From positions 5,844,915 through 5,908,914 of the forward strand of contig NW_006499563.1 of assembly GCF_000471905.2 (NCBI RefSeq): a stretch of 64,000 bases of DNA. The letters run 5' to 3'. Positions 45,421 to 57,539 of this stretch are shown piece after piece (position 1 is the stretch's first letter; every line of letters begins with the position of its first letter). The DNA is from Amborella trichopoda. Lineage: Eukaryota; Streptophyta; Magnoliopsida; Amborellales; Amborellaceae. Below the pieces are notes generated by a model. That model was given only the letters and a program-made list of their open reading frames with translations, was not told where the DNA came from and did no database searches. Position numbers and translations under genes: made by a program.

Positions 45421-46220
45421 TCTCTCCCCATCTTATTATTGTTTGTGCTCCTTGTCCCTTCCTTCCCTTATCTCTCTTCTTCTTCTCTTTTCCCTTCTTT
45501 TCTTCTTCTTCTTTTTCTTTTCTCTCTATCTTTCTATTTTTCTTCTTTCTTTCGCTTTCCCTTTCGTTTGACCACGAGAGGTCGAGACTAGCCTTCCATG
45601 GTAGTCATGTCGTTTTTTCAGTCAGAGTTATTGTTCTCTCTTTATCGTCACGACAGACTAGCCATTATGTTTAGCTAGTCGGTATTGGTACTGTCATCTA
45701 GTAGTAATTCTGTCGAGCCGATCTGGGTTACCAAACCCATATTACTGCCACATCGAGTCAATTACTTACTAGTTTAGTCATTGTGTCGGTCTCACCGTCT
45801 TGTCAAATTCTTCTAACCCCAATCTTTCTTCTCTCGTTCTTCTTTCCTTTTTATTTGAATGTGCACGTCCGTGTACGGTCTCGAAAGGCAAGGTGGGGTC
45901 CCTTGACCCACTTGTCTTGTAACATTTGCCATGTGTGTGTGATTGCAGAAACAAGAGAATACAGGCCAAGGGAGGCGATTCTGAACCAGTTTTACGACTG
46001 GGGGCTTTCTTTGTGATTTAAGAGGGCACCCACACAAGCCAGTCCGAGTAACTCCTGAACCCACCTTAAACTCCTCTCTCATCGGTTGGTCTATCTACCA
46101 TTGTTTTTGAGCAAGGTTCCTAAGAGAGTGATCTCAAAGTCTCGGGTTCCCTTGAAACCTGAGACGCATGCTGCCTGATCATCCTGATCCGGAGGCCGAG
46201 ATTGAGGCACCTAACTAGCT

Positions 46221-46239
46221 TGGCGACTCCACTGGGGAC
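46221..46239 (+). other. Primer binding site, tRNA-Arg type
   Basis: TGGCGACTCCACTGGGGAC lies two bases after the LTR end. Complementarity to tRNA-Arg is the rule in Ogre/Tat elements. Confidence 0.85.
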
Positions 46240-47630
46240 TTACTAACCCTTTGTCTTATTGTGCTTGTTTGGCTAAGTTTCTCCTTTCATTTTTTGTATC
46301 TGCACTTATGGCTTCTGGGTTATGTAACCCGTTCATCAGGATAGGGAACTTCCTTATCCCAGCATTCGCCACTGTCCTCAGGGAACAAGTTCCTTGAACT
46401 TCGTTCCCAACCTTCCTTTTGAGCAAAGACCTTGAGTCTAGCTCCCAGGTCTTAACCTGGATTGGTGTGAGGAGGGACTTAAAGCTCCTTAACTCCCCGT
46501 CTCTTAGTTCTGGTTGAACTTTCGTCCCATCGGCAGGAAATCTATTGCCGCACACAACACGCATCCTGCCATTGGCAAGTCAGTTGTAAGTCATATTACC
46601 GATGTACACCAGAACGCTGCCCAATCCCTTTTTGCAAAAGGCACACAAGTTGCCATTGCTTCTGTGGGGGTCGCCGCAAGGCTACCCCCATCATTCTTGC
46701 ACCACCACGAGTCTCTATCCCTAGAGACTCGACACATCGAGGTAGAGATCCTGGGGCCTCTACCTCTCGCACACACCATAAGGATTGTGGGGCATCCACT
46801 CGAGCCACACCTCGGGGCAACCCTTATGTTACTTCAAGTCAGCGTCTAGGATCAGACCTCTTGTGGTCAGGTCCTGCACACGTTGATTATATGCATCCCA
46901 CTGCTGAGGGCAATGCCATTATTGCGCCAACTTGAGTACACAGAAGACAACCCCCTCATCCTCCTACTCAGCACACACTAGCACACCATGAAGGGGGGCA
47001 GGCCTTACAGACACCTGCTCGCAATTCTCGAGCTCCTAAGGCCAAACTACTTGCTCGAGCCCGAGCTGACCCCCAGGTCACCCGCGATCCTTCTTCAAGG
47101 GGCACACACGCGTCTCCGCCACAAACACCCCTCGCCCTCGACTCAAGTGTCCTCATGAGTCAACCTTGCTCTTGCATGCTCCTCCTTCTTCGAGCAAGAA
47201 CCTCCAGCCTTGGTACTCCAAGACCTTCCCCAAGAGTACCATCCTGAACCAGCCTTGTCATCTCGATCATGTCTCTGGAGCTCATAAAGGAGCTTGGGCC
47301 AAAGACTTGATAGAAGATCAAGTCCTTCATCCTCCACAACCAGGGATGACTCCAGTCCCTGGCCCTCATCATTGCCGCACCTAATGGAGATAGCTCCCTC
47401 TTGTGCAAGAAGGGCTGATCAACCGCAGTCCCAATCACAGTTTTGGGGCAAGGTCTATCAAAACCTCAAAGTGAAATGCGATAGAGGTCTGTGAATTCTA
47501 ACTAAGAAAGTGACCAAGGCGGTCGGGGAAACCAGCTCTGATGACCCTCTTTGCTTGAAGCCCTTCTACCTTCTACAGATGACGAAACCTTAAGAAGAAG
47601 TACATGAGCCCTACACTGTGGTTAGTGTTG
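46240..47630 (+). other. Leader and start of gag region of the Tat-type element
   Basis: GC-richer than the window average, with overlapping short open frames on both strands. None has recognisable motifs. By position this is the untranslated leader and the variable N-terminal gag part. Confidence 0.5.
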
Positions 47631-47636
47631 TAGAAA

Positions 47637-48438
47637 ATGACCCAGCCACTCAGCAGCCACGGTCCCAAGACCATCGAGAACCGGTCCTCCCGTGATCGAC
47701 ATATAAGAATCGAGTCTAGTTGGGGCATGCTGACCGATCTGCTGCGTGTGACCAGTCAAGTTTGCATGCCCTCAACTGCAACTAAGGCTAACCTCCTTGG
47801 AGAAACAGTCAGCGTAATGGTTATTAACGAATCTGACACACAAGTAGACTGCATGAACAAGTTCAAAGATATGGAGCGTGCAAGGATGGAAAAGATAGAT
47901 CGTATAAATGTCGCACGACAATCAGCTAACCATGAGGTCAATTCCCATCACTCAGATGATGCACCTCCAAGGCAGCCCCTTACCTCTGCCTCATAGAATA
48001 ATTCTGTCCCTCACCCCGTCTCATAGGCAGACATTGATGCTATGGTTACCTATAGCTTAAAGAACAGAAGAATTTCAGGGATACAGGGTGCAACGCCTTA
48101 TCGAAGGTCGTACCCTTATCGAAGGCCGTACCCTTCACACATTCCCTCAGATTACAAGAAAGGGATGTTTCCCCTATTCAACGAAACCATGTCATTGAAT
48201 CAGCATATCGCCCACTTCCACGAAGAGTGTCGATAGACAGCGGCTGATGAGACTCCTTCTCCGTCAGTTTGTTGAAACCCTTGATGGCCCAACTTTTCAG
48301 TGGTAAGCTAGACTTCCCCCAAACTCGGTGTATACTTGGGAGGAAATGGAGAAACACTTTCACTAGCACTTCTACTAGATCGAGAGAGAGGTTCAAACCA
48401 TCGTGCTTCTCACCTTGACCCAAGACCTCGATGAGCCT
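47637..48438 (+). pseudogene. Tat-type gag, left part
   Basis: The segment around 48140-48235 reads KKGMFPLFNETMSLNQHIAH, followed by FHEECR, resembling the conserved gag capsid core (PxFxGxxDPxxHLxxF). The reading is cut by the chromoviral insertion at 48439. Broken. Confidence 0.7.
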
Positions 48439-49259
48439 TGTTACGACTCCACTCCCTGACCTCTAATGGAGGGCGATAGAGTGTGGGATCACGACCAGAG
48501 GTTGAGAACGTCACTCAGGTGGGAGTGGCTCAACGCATAAAAACACAGAATCGAGAGCAAACCACGAAAGAAAACTAGAATAAATCCATTCATCAAACAA
48601 GAATCAAACGAAAGGTACGGCCATTTCATTCATTTAATATCAAAGTCCTTAAAATTTCTTAAAGGAACTACTGGCAAAAAATACACAAAAAGATGTATAC
48701 ATTATGCTGCAGAAATCACAAAAACATACTGTGAAAGTCTTCGGAAGACGGCTTCTCAAACTTCTGAATCTTGGGCTTCAAGCCCTCAAAATTGCCACAC
48801 CTTGGTATAACTGCCACCACCATTCACGTTATAGTTATGAGACTAAAATGGAATGAGCTAAAGGCCCAGTAAGCAAATGACTACCCTTGCATTCTTGACT
48901 AACAGAATATACATGATAACATGCCCATAGATTCATCAGAAATTGCATTTGTCTTACAAAGTGTAGTCACATATTAGAGTACACATAAATGCTATATAGC
49001 GAGAGTAAGAATCAGTTAACGGAGCATTACATGTTCTCAAAATGACATCTACCAGTTACCATCAGATAGTCTTACAGAATGCAAAATTCAGATAAACAGA
49101 ACAGATTAATTTACTCCCGTAGTAGAAGCCACATCGATCAGGCTGTCAATCCTGTAACTTGAGACTTCTACCCTCATTTAGGAGGGATGGTAATAACAAG
49201 TGGGTGCCCCACCTCGTAATATCCTCACTCACGCACATATCCCCAGTGCGCTTTGGGGT

Positions 49260-49660
49260 TTTCGATAGGCTGAGGCCTTGCGTAGCGGTAAAAAAATTAG
49301 AATATCACTACCAATGGAGGACCCATTGCATAGTGGTTGGAAATCACAGGATAACAAAATTCATATAATAGAATCAGAATATCCACTATCAATGGAGGAC
49401 CCATTATGTAGTGGCCAAAAATCACAAAATATCGGTATCAGAATATCCACTACCAATGGAGGACCCATTGCGTAGTGACCAGAAATCACAAAATATCAGT
49501 TATCATATAACAAAGTTAGAATATTCATTACCAATAGAGGAACCATTGCGTAGCGAACATGGCATGTATAACAGTATCAATATGATAGAAATCACAGTAT
49601 CCACTACTAATGAACGACCCATTGCGTAGTGGCAAGAAATCAATATTTATATAGCAGAAT
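49260..49660. repeat. Tandem repeat in the nested chromovirus LTR
   Basis: About five units of roughly 65-90 bp around CCACTACCAATGGAGGACCC and ATTGCGTAGTGG, followed by an AAATCAC/ATATCAG spacer. The solo LTR at 42.2-43.9 kb has only a short different repeat (GCACTGCGCAGTCCCCAGAT) at the matching place. Confidence 0.85.
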
Positions 49661-50339
49661 AAGATAATATCTTAACAGTATCAGATTCATATTATAACAG
49701 TATCAACATGATATGATCGCATTATTAGAGTCACAGAATCTTAGTGTCGATGTCATATTTCCTGCAATTTCAAACAGTGACATCCGATCAAAACCTAGTC
49801 ATAACTCCCAATTCCTTTGGAAGTTAAAAACGGTTCTGGAATTAATTTTGCACTAGCCACCCCTACCCTTCAAATGGGAGTGGTTTGAAGACAATTGGGC
49901 CTTGTTTGGCCTCTTAAAGGTTTCGAGAGGTTAAGGTTAACTAGCTGAGCCTTGCTGTGTACAGTGGATAGTGAGGTACCCTGCTTCAAATCACTATAAC
50001 TTTCAAACCATGAGGTACCACGGTTTCAAAGTCAAAGTTTAAGATAAGATGTATATCTTTATAACAAGGTAAATTTGAAAGCATTTGGATATTTGGTGAT
50101 TCAAAAGTCTCCTAGAATTATTCTTTGCTGGGGGTCTCCCTCTTGAGCTACCCTGATCTGTTGAAAGACTAGAGGTTCCACCCTTATACTTGCAGTTATT
50201 CCTATCTCAGAACTAGAGGGTAAGGTCGAGTGCAACTCTGCTGCATCTTCATTCAGTTTCATCTCTCGAGGGCCATCAGATGTGCTACTGATATCAAGGG
50301 TTTTCGACATAAAGTGTTGGCTACTATATTTGTCTTGCC

Positions 50340-51400
50340 CGTTTGGTAATTGATGGTGCAGTCATAATCATTTAGTAGGTCCATCCATCTTCTTTGCCTA
50401 ATATTCAACTCTTTTTGAGAAAATAAACACTTGAGGCTCTTATGATTTATAAATATCTTGAACTGGGCTTCATAGAGATATTGTCTCTAAATCTTCAAGG
50501 CAAAAACCACAACCGCAAGCTCTAAGTCATGAATTGGGTAATTTTGCTTGTGCGACTTTAACTGCCTAAGGGCATAAGCTATAACTTTCTCTTGTTACAT
50601 TAATACACACCCTAGTCCCTTATGGGAAGCATCAGTGTAGATTACAAAGCCTTTATTTCCTTCGGGCAAAGTTAGTGTTGGCGCTATAGTCAATCTCTTC
50701 TTTAATTTTTAGAAACTCTTCGCACAATCATTGTTTACTCATTTCTGGGTCAGGCGAGTCAGGGGAAGTGCTATCTTTGAAAAACCTTCTACAAAATGCC
50801 TATTGTATCTTGTCTGACTTAGAAAACTGTGAAATTTTGTCACAATTGTCTGTCTTCCCCAGTTAAGCATGGCTTCAATCTTACAACGGTCAACTGTGAC
50901 CCCCTCCTTAGAAATAACATGCCTAAGGAAGACCTCACTTGAAAGCCAAAACTCGCTCTTCCTCAGTTTAGCATATAACATTTCCGTTTTTTAGGTCTGA
51001 AGGACATCCTCAAATGTTGTTCATGATCTTCTAGATTCCTTGAATATACCAGAATGTCATCTATAAAAATCACCACAAAGTCATCCAAACAGGCCCTAAA
51101 CACCCTATTCATTAATTCCATAAAGACGGCAGGGGCATTAGTCAGCCCAAAGGGCACTACTAAAAACTCGTAGTGACCATAACGAGTCCTAAATGCGGCC
51201 TTAGGTACATATTCTTCCTTGACTCATAGCTGATGGTAACTTGACCGAAGGTCGATCTCGGAGTTGATAAAAAAGGTCATCAATTCTAGGCAAGGAGTAC
51301 TTATTTTTCACAGTGACCTAGTTCAGCTGCCGATAGTCTATACATAGCCTCAAAGACCCATCCTTCTTTTTAACAAATAAGACAGGGGCACCCCAAGGTG
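50340..51400 (-). pseudogene. Chromoviral reverse transcriptase and RNase H
   Basis: [20 protein letters not shown] and [17 protein letters not shown] (with the FIDD catalytic pair) lie at 50963-51157. The [20 protein letters not shown] segment follows at 50739-50981, and RNase H similarity continues left to about 50340. Broken. Confidence 0.88.
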
Positions 51401-51405
51401 ACACA

Positions 51406-52488
51406 CTAGGTCCCCTTTTTCAGTAACTCTTGTAATTGTTCTTTTAGTTCCACTGGGGCCATCCTATATAGGGCATTCGAGACGGGGACAGGGTCAAGGA
51501 CCACATCTATTTCAAATTCTATTTCCCTGACTGGGGTTAGAGAGGTTAACTCTTCGGGAAAGACCTTCGGATACTGTTTCACCAACGACATCTCTTCTAA
51601 TTTAAACCGGTCATCCCTATTTTCCAGTACGTAAGCGAAATACTTAACACAATGTTTAGTCAGCAAATAGGAAGCCCGAATGGCCAAAATAAAATACCGA
51701 AGAGGAACATCCTTAACGCCAATAAAATTCAACTTAGGCTGGTTTGGGTGTCTAAAGGTTACAGTCTTATCACGACAATTTACAATATCATGATGTGTGG
51801 ATAGCCGGTCCATGCCCAAAATAACATCAAAGTCTTGGATATCTAACAATATCAAATCTATACGCATCTCACACCCTTCAAGCAAAACCCCACAATGTTT
51901 ATAAACTGTATCAGTTTCTATAGATCCCCCCATAGGTGTCCATACTACTAATATCAAGTCAAGCAAAGAATTTCTAGCAGTTATGTGGCGTGTAAAGTGA
52001 GGTGCAACAAAAGAGTGTGTGGATCCATAATCAACTAGGATTTTTGCTTCAACGCCACAAACAGGGAGCGTACCTCTGATAACTGAAGTTGATGCTTTAG
52101 TTTCCTGCTTAGTGAGAGCAAACACCCAACCTTGAGTCTTTAATAGGTTCTCAAGTCCCCTTACTGGGCAATCTCTAATCTGGTGGCCCGACATGCCACA
52201 CTTGAAGCACGCCCCAGTCTTCCTTCGACAATCAGCTGCTAAGTGATTATCCTTCCCATAATGTGGACTCTTCGGGTGCCGATTCTCTCTTACATCGCCT
52301 GGTAACATCCTCTGAATCTTCTTGTTACCCTGATTTTCTCTTCCCCAAAATTTCCTCTTCAGTGGTGGTCGAGCTTTTCTCCACGAGTTTCCAAACTGGC
52401 CTGGTCTCATCCTCTTGTTTCTTCCACCTCGAGACTCTTCATCTTCCTTTTCTATCATCAAAAGACTTAAAATCTTGACAAGCGGCAC
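51406..52488 (-). pseudogene. Chromoviral gag C-terminus and protease
   Basis: An open segment of 360 codons. Near residue 95 it has the CCHC zinc knuckle CFKCGMSGHQIRDC. Near residue 152 is a protease site of the form VDYGSTHSFV, and later LILLDIQDFDVILGMDRLS, typical of chromoviral aspartic protease. It ends at the entry to reverse transcriptase (LYRMAPVELKEQLQELL). The arginine- and lysine-rich N-terminal part is as in gag. Confidence 0.9.
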
Positions 52489-52499
52489 TCACATCAGCA

Positions 52500-52960
52500 T
52501 GCATCTAACAAGTGGCACTCATAATCCATGCATATCAGTAACGCAGTCAGCACTGGTCTCCTTCTCCTACATTGTCAGCGCTAGCCTCAACATGCAGCAC
52601 AGCTGACGCTGGTCTTTGTACACCACACAGTCGACGCTGGCACTTATTCTTTTCACAAGTGCACCAGCACTGGTCACAACTCATCCGACGTTGGCCCTTC
52701 TTCTCTTCACAACCGGCACTGGTCACAACTCAGCCAGCATTAGTCATAGCTCAGCCGACACTGACAGTTCTTCTCTTACAGCCTGCGCTGCTCATAACTC
52801 AGCTGGCACTGCTCACAACCCAACCGGTGCTGACACTTCTTCTCTTCACAGTCGGGCACTGCTCACAACTCTACGGCGCAACTCACAACTCAGCTGGCGC
52901 TGACACTTCTTCTCTTCACCGTCGACGCTACTCACAACTCAGTCGGTGTTGACACTTCTT
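52500..52960. repeat. Tandem array in the right LTR of the nested chromovirus
   Basis: Many irregular units of about 25-35 bp with CACAACTCAGC-GGC-CTGRC-CTTCTTCTCTTCACA. They give open frames on the + strand that are repeat artefacts. Confidence 0.8.
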
Positions 52961-53018
52961 CCTTCCTCCCTATCTCACCATGCATTCTAACTGGTGGGGA
53001 AAAGTTTAGGTCATCACA

Positions 53019-53780
53019 AGCCCGTGGACCAGTTCATATCAAGATGGAGAAATTTGGCTGCTCACCATCCTAATCCTATGACTGAGAAGGAAGCAGTTGA
53101 AACTTGTGTGCGGAACATGCGACCTGAAATTGCTCAACATGTTGAGGTCTCCAATCTTACTTCCATGTCAGAGCTGATCTCCAAATCGGTCAGCATAGAA
53201 AGCCTATCAGGCCACCATGGCGGGTCACAACAACCGTCTGCAAGCTCGGGCAACAACCTAGGCAATGGTATCTCTCGGACTAACACTCGAGGCAACCAAC
53301 AAAAAGGAGTGATCAGTGCAGCTATCATGATCACTGATCTAAAGAAGGCTCTCTCCCAAACTTTGGACCTCTCCAAGGGCGTGAGCACAACAAAGATAAT
53401 GCCTTAGGCAGGAAAGCAGCAACGGTCCTACAACCGAGTACCCCCACCTGCAAATCTTAATGGGAATGACTATTGGACCAGGAATAGGAATAAAGTCTAC
53501 CCCTTTGAGAAGGAATGTGTCCCTGTGCTATTCCAATTATTATTGGAACAGAACATGATCGAGCTTACGGAGGCCAATTTCCCTAATCAAGTTGGACTCG
53601 ATACCCAGGCAAATTACTATGCTTTCCATTGAAGGGTCAGCCATCCCACAGAGGACTACTTCACACGCTGAATGACATTATCGAGGCTCTGATTCAGAAG
53701 CAGATCAAGCTTGAAGAACTAAAAAGGGCATTCAGGGCCGTAGAGGCGTCCCATGCAGTAACGGTTTAGAGGAAGACGAA
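53019..53780 (+). pseudogene. Tat-type gag, right part
   Basis: It continues gag on the far side of the insertion with VDQFISRWRNLAAHHP, MTEKEAVETCVRNMRPEIAQ and MSELISKSVSIE. A later segment near 53615-53660 resembles the Tat gag knuckle (YYAFH...HPTEDYF). The host element's reading in this region is broken. Confidence 0.8.
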
Positions 53781-54265
53781 GCCCTTGGTCTCCTTCATGC
53801 CTTTTTCGTTATAATGCTTCAAGAAGGTCTTATCACACCAAAACTGGCAAGGCAGCCCAGATGTCTTGCCCTGGGAACTGAGGACTGTTGGTGCCCATAC
53901 CACCAGATATGGGGGCATTACCTGTGCGAATGTACCAGTTTCCATGATATAATTATAAAGAAAATACAGGAATGTCAAGAGACTTATAACGTTCCAGTAA
54001 GTGATCCCCAAGTCATTGCTCCACCGTTATGACAGAACCTCCCAACTCAAGACCTAGTAAAGATGACTTAGATCTTGTTGAACTCTCGACTTCTCAACCA
54101 TGGATAGTCAACCATGGGTGAAGCAGACTTACGTCTTTAAGGTGAAAAGTTGTTTGCCAAGCTAGTGCTGTTCACAAGCCTAGCGAGACGAATTAAGCAC
54201 CACCTCAGAAAGCCCGAAGGAGACGTGCACCAAGGGCTGCTCGCCAAAGAAACAAGATGACTTAA

Positions 54266-55027
54266 TTGCCAGTCGAGTTGGAATTTCTCAAATCTCTTCC
54301 CTCACTACCAACTTTACTAGAGTTTATCCCCGACACTATCCTCCTTCCTTGCCCATCCCATCAAGAGGACATCCCTGAGTCATCTTCTCCTCAGAGTATT
54401 TCCAATGAGGTTGACTACATTAAAAGCACTCCCCAATGGTCTAAGAAGGGGAAAGAGTTAAAAGACTCTCTACACACGTCCAGTGAGGATGACGACATTA
54501 AAAGCAATCCCCAACGGTCTAAGCAAGGGAAATACCTCAAAGACTCCTTGCACATGTCCAATGAAGACGACGATGTTAAAGGCACTCCCCAACGGTCTAA
54601 GCAGGGGAAAGACTTAAAAGACTCCCTGCACAAGTCCAATTCTGGTGATGAAATAAAAAGCTTCCCAGATTGGTTCGACGAGGGGAACAACCTTAAAAGT
54701 CCCCCACCTTTTGACCCTTCTCCTTCTTCTTCTTTTGCTTCTCATCCTTCTTCCCCAATGTCTCCTGAAGGAATCAACATAAGCCTGACCCTGGCTCAGG
54801 CAGCTGGATTCTTAACAATTGCTGACGCCTTGATAGCTCGAGCTAAAGCAGAGCTACCTTCTTTAAAGAAGCATAAAAAGTCAAAGCCAGAGAAACCCCA
54901 GTGGTCCCTTGAGCCTGAATTGGAACAGAGATTGGGAGAATCGGCAGGGCAGAGATTCTATTCTCAGGAAGCTTGCCATATGGTACAAGTCTATGAAGTA
55001 CCAGCTAGCGCGAGGCAAATGCTATAA
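54266..55027 (+). CDS. Uninterrupted 253-codon frame with 26-residue repeats, Tat-type element
   Basis: This is the longest + strand frame in the element. Residues 50-145 are three full and one partial copies of a 26-residue unit (78 bp; starts at 54413, 54491, 54569 and 54647) with the pattern DDxIKSxPQRSKQGKxLKDS and a LHxSNED tail. A proline/serine-rich linker follows (PPPFDPSPSSSFASHPSSP), then a helical-looking stretch (LTLAQAAGFLTIADALIARA). By position it lies between gag and reverse transcriptase. I recognise no family for the repeat part. It is probably element-encoded gag/pol linker sequence rather than a host gene. Confidence 0.6.
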   Translation: MPVELEFLKSLPSLPTLLEFIPDTILLPCPSHQEDIPESSSPQSISNEVDYIKSTPQWSKKGKELKDSLHTSSEDDDIKSNPQRSKQGKYLKDSLHMSNEDDDVKGTPQRSKQGKDLKDSLHKSNSGDEIKSFPDWFDEGNNLKSPPPFDPSPSSSFASHPSSPMSPEGINISLTLAQAAGFLTIADALIARAKAELPSLKKHKKSKPEKPQWSLEPELEQRLGESAGQRFYSQEACHMVQVYEVPASARQML

Positions 55028-55032
55028 CACCC

Positions 55033-55401
55033 ATGCAAAGACCATGTGATTCGTACGAGGACGCTCCTCGCCCCACAATCATCGAATATCAACTTTCCTT
55101 TGACTTCCAAATCGAACCCTTACAGCCTTATTATATGTTGTCCATGTTGGAGGTTGACCCCTTTGTCCCTCGGTTCAACAAAGGTGCAGAAATCATGACG
55201 TACCCTGGAACCCTCTTCGAAGCAGAGATGTCAGAATTGTCGGTCTCTGCACTTGAGATTAACAAGATGACCTCAAAAGCTGATGATGAGGAGATGCAAG
55301 AGGCCCTGGAAGATTGGGAAAAAGGCGGTCAAGCCACAGCTGACGAACTTAAGGAGATAAATCTCGGAGACGAAGCTGACCCCAAGCCCACTTTCATTTA
55401 A
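55033..55401 (+). pseudogene. Region between protease and reverse transcriptase of the Tat-type element
   Basis: Segments such as APRPTIIEYQLSFDFQIEPL and ADELKEINLGDEADPKPTFI match the acidic stretch before reverse transcriptase in Tat elements, where the phrase EEINLGTxExPKxxxI is typical. A clear protease active site was not found. Confidence 0.7.
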
Positions 55402-56290
55402 GCGAATATGTCTCCATAAGAGAAAGGAGATTTCACTACGTTCTTGAGAGCAAACCGAGACATCTTTACTTGGCATTATCATGAGATACCTAGTTTAGAT
55501 CCTCCAGTCGTCGTTCATCATCTTGGCATCGATCCAACTGTCAAACCTGTTAAACAGAAATCAAGAAGGTTTAGGCCTGACCTTGAAATGCAGATAGATG
55601 CAAAGGTGACCAAACTCAGATAAGCAGGCTTCATTCGTGAAGTCAAGTACTCGAAATGGCTAGCAAATGTTGTTCCAGTCAGGAAGAAGAATGGCCAAAT
55701 TAGGGTTTGCATTAACTTGTGCGACCTGAATATTGCCAGTCGTAAGGATGACTTCCCATTGGCATTCACCAAGATGCTCATCGACTCTACGGCTCAGTGT
55801 CAAATATTTTCCTTCATGGATGGGTACTCTGGGTATAATCAGATACTGATGGCACTTGAAGATGAGGAAGCCACTGTGTTCCTAACTCCAAAAGGGGTCT
55901 TCGGCTACACAATGATGCCTTTTGGATTGAAGAATGATGGCGCCACGTATCAAAGAGCAATGACGACCATCTTCAGAGATATGATGCACAAAGAGGTGGA
56001 GTGTTACGTAGATGGCTTGGTGGTAAAATTTGAAGCGAAGGATGCTCACATGAGAGACCTTGAAAAGGTATTCGAGGGACTACGCCTTATCAGCTTAAAA
56101 TGAACCCATTGAAATGTGCTTTTGGTGTGCATTTAGGAAAGTTCTCAGGGTTCATTGTCAGACACTGAGCGCTTGAAGTTGAGCCAGTCAAGATCAAGGC
56201 GATCCAAGAAATGCCATCACCAACCACATTGTGAGAGCAACGCTCTCTTCAAGGGCAGTTCGCAAACATCTGCAAGTTCATCTCGAACCT
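55402..56290 (+). pseudogene. Tat-type reverse transcriptase
   Basis: It runs from RANRDIFTWHYHEIPSLDP through FRPDLEMQIDAKVTKL, NGQIRVCINLCDLN, IFSFMDGYSGYNQILMALED, TMMPFGLKNDGATYQRAM and ECYVDGLVVKF at the catalytic box. Domain order and wording are typical of plant Tat elements. Broken. Confidence 0.9.
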
Positions 56291-56379
56291 CTCAGGTCGC
56301 TGTAAACCGTTTACACACCTATTAAAGGAGGATACTCTATTCATTTGGGATGAAGCATGTCAAGCAGCCCTTGATGACA

Positions 56380-56730
56380 TCAAGCAATATTTACTCAACC
56401 CTCCAGTGCTCTCTACACCAGTGTTGCGAAAACCTCTCATCTTATACGTGACTGCTCTGGACGAGTCACTCGGGGCATTGTTGGCACAAAACAATGACGA
56501 GGGAAAAGAAACGCCATTGTATTATCCAAGCCGCAGGATGCAAGGGGCCGAGAAGAGTTATCCCCCTATAGAGAAGATGTGCTTGGCCCTAATCTTCACA
56601 GTACAAAACCTCTATCACTACTTGCTTGGTCATGAAGTGAAACTTATATCAAAAGCAGATCCTATAAAATTTTTCATGACACGCTCATGCCTATCATGAT
56701 GTCTTGCTAAATAGGCATTATCGCTGAAAG
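56380..56730 (+). pseudogene. Tat-type RNase H (first)
   Basis: PVLRKPLILYVTALDESLGA, LLAQNNDEGKETPLYYPSRR and EKSYPPIEKMCLALIFTVQN show the usual gypsy RNase H following reverse transcriptase. Confidence 0.88.
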
Positions 56731-56778
56731 GCCATCAAGGGCCAAGCCCTAACCGATTTTCTCACAGCACACCCCATA

Positions 56779-57240
56779 TTGGTAGAATCTCCTTTATCAA
56801 GTGATCTCCCTGATGAAGAAATATTATGTGCAGAGCTTGCTCACGTGTGGGAAATGTACTTTGATGGAGCCTTCCAATCTGATCGAGGAGGAGTCAGAGT
56901 GGTGTTCCTGACTCCAAAAGGAGGAGTATTGTTACTTTATTTCTCTCTCATCGAGGCCAGCTCTCATAACAAGGTAAAATATCAGGCCCTTATAGTTGGA
57001 TTGGAGATATCCTTCGATCTAGACTTGGAGCAGCTCAAGATCTATGGCAACCCTAAGTTAGTTATTAGATAACTCAAGGGAATATATGACGTACGAAAAG
57101 ACACTCTCAAGCCTTATCAGGATACCACAAAATCATATATGGCCCAGTTTGAGGACATATCCTTGAGTCACATCCCCAAGAGGCTAAACTCTCAGGCTAA
57201 TGCACTTGCAAACCTAGGGGCTACAATTCAATTATCATCA
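56779..57240 (+). pseudogene. Second, archaeal-type RNase H of the Tat lineage
   Basis: WEMYFDGAFQSDRGGVRVVF, VKYQALIVGLEISFDLDLEQ, LKIYGNPKLVIR and LNSQANALANLGATIQL form the extra RNase H fold found only in Tat-lineage plant gypsy elements, between the first RNase H and integrase. It confirms the lineage. Confidence 0.88.
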
Positions 57241-57539
57241 TCAGGACCCACACTTGTCTCGGTGGCAAAATGGGGACACATTGAACTAAGAACTGAGGTA
57301 GATGCGTATGGTGAGAGAAATATCTTCCCCAAGTGCCCTCCTTATCCATTTCGGGCACCTCTATCAGCTAAAGAAGTAATCAAGGTTGAACAAGAAATGA
57401 CACGAAATCAAGGAACTAAGGTTCAAAACAGGAACCAGAGTTCTTTGACCCAATATGCATGGAAATTGAGCACGTAGAAGATTGGAGAGAGCCCCTCACT
57501 AATTTTCTATGACATGGTAGACTTTTAGAGGATCGTGTC

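Larger units (their letters stand above)
41475..46219 (+). repeat. 5' LTR of the Tat-type element, interrupted by a solo LTR
   Basis: It aligns with 61509-64000. Excluding the inserted 1.66 kb it is about 3.1 kb. It contains a leader-like stretch (TTCTATATAAACATGGAATGCC, about 44440), a CT-rich tract and a tandem array at 44980-45420. It ends just before the primer binding site. Confidence 0.85.
48439..53018 (-). mobile_element. Second Ty3/gypsy chromovirus nested in the Tat-type gag, reduced
   Basis: It begins TGTTACGACTCCACTCCC and ends GGTCATCACA, with AGCCT (48434-48438) and AGCCC (53019-53023) as the likely 5-bp target duplication. Host gag sequence continues on both sides. The minus strand carries gag zinc knuckle and protease (51406-52488), reverse transcriptase and RNase H (about 50340-51400). 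Integrase is not seen. LTR sequence at both ends is related to the solo LTR at 42202-43858. The element looks broken and internally reduced, with several breaks. Confidence 0.85.

Noticed and set aside
45147-45674. 175-codon open frame on the + strand
   Set aside because: It is rich in Ser, Phe, Leu and Pro because it translates CT-rich repeats inside the Tat-type LTR. No family motif.
46221-46239. Possible tRNA gene fragment
   Set aside because: Only the complement of a tRNA 3' end is present, right after an LTR. It is a primer binding site, and no cloverleaf surrounds it.
52572-52952. 126-codon + strand frame
   Set aside because: It translates the tandem array in the nested chromovirus LTR on the strand opposite to its genes.
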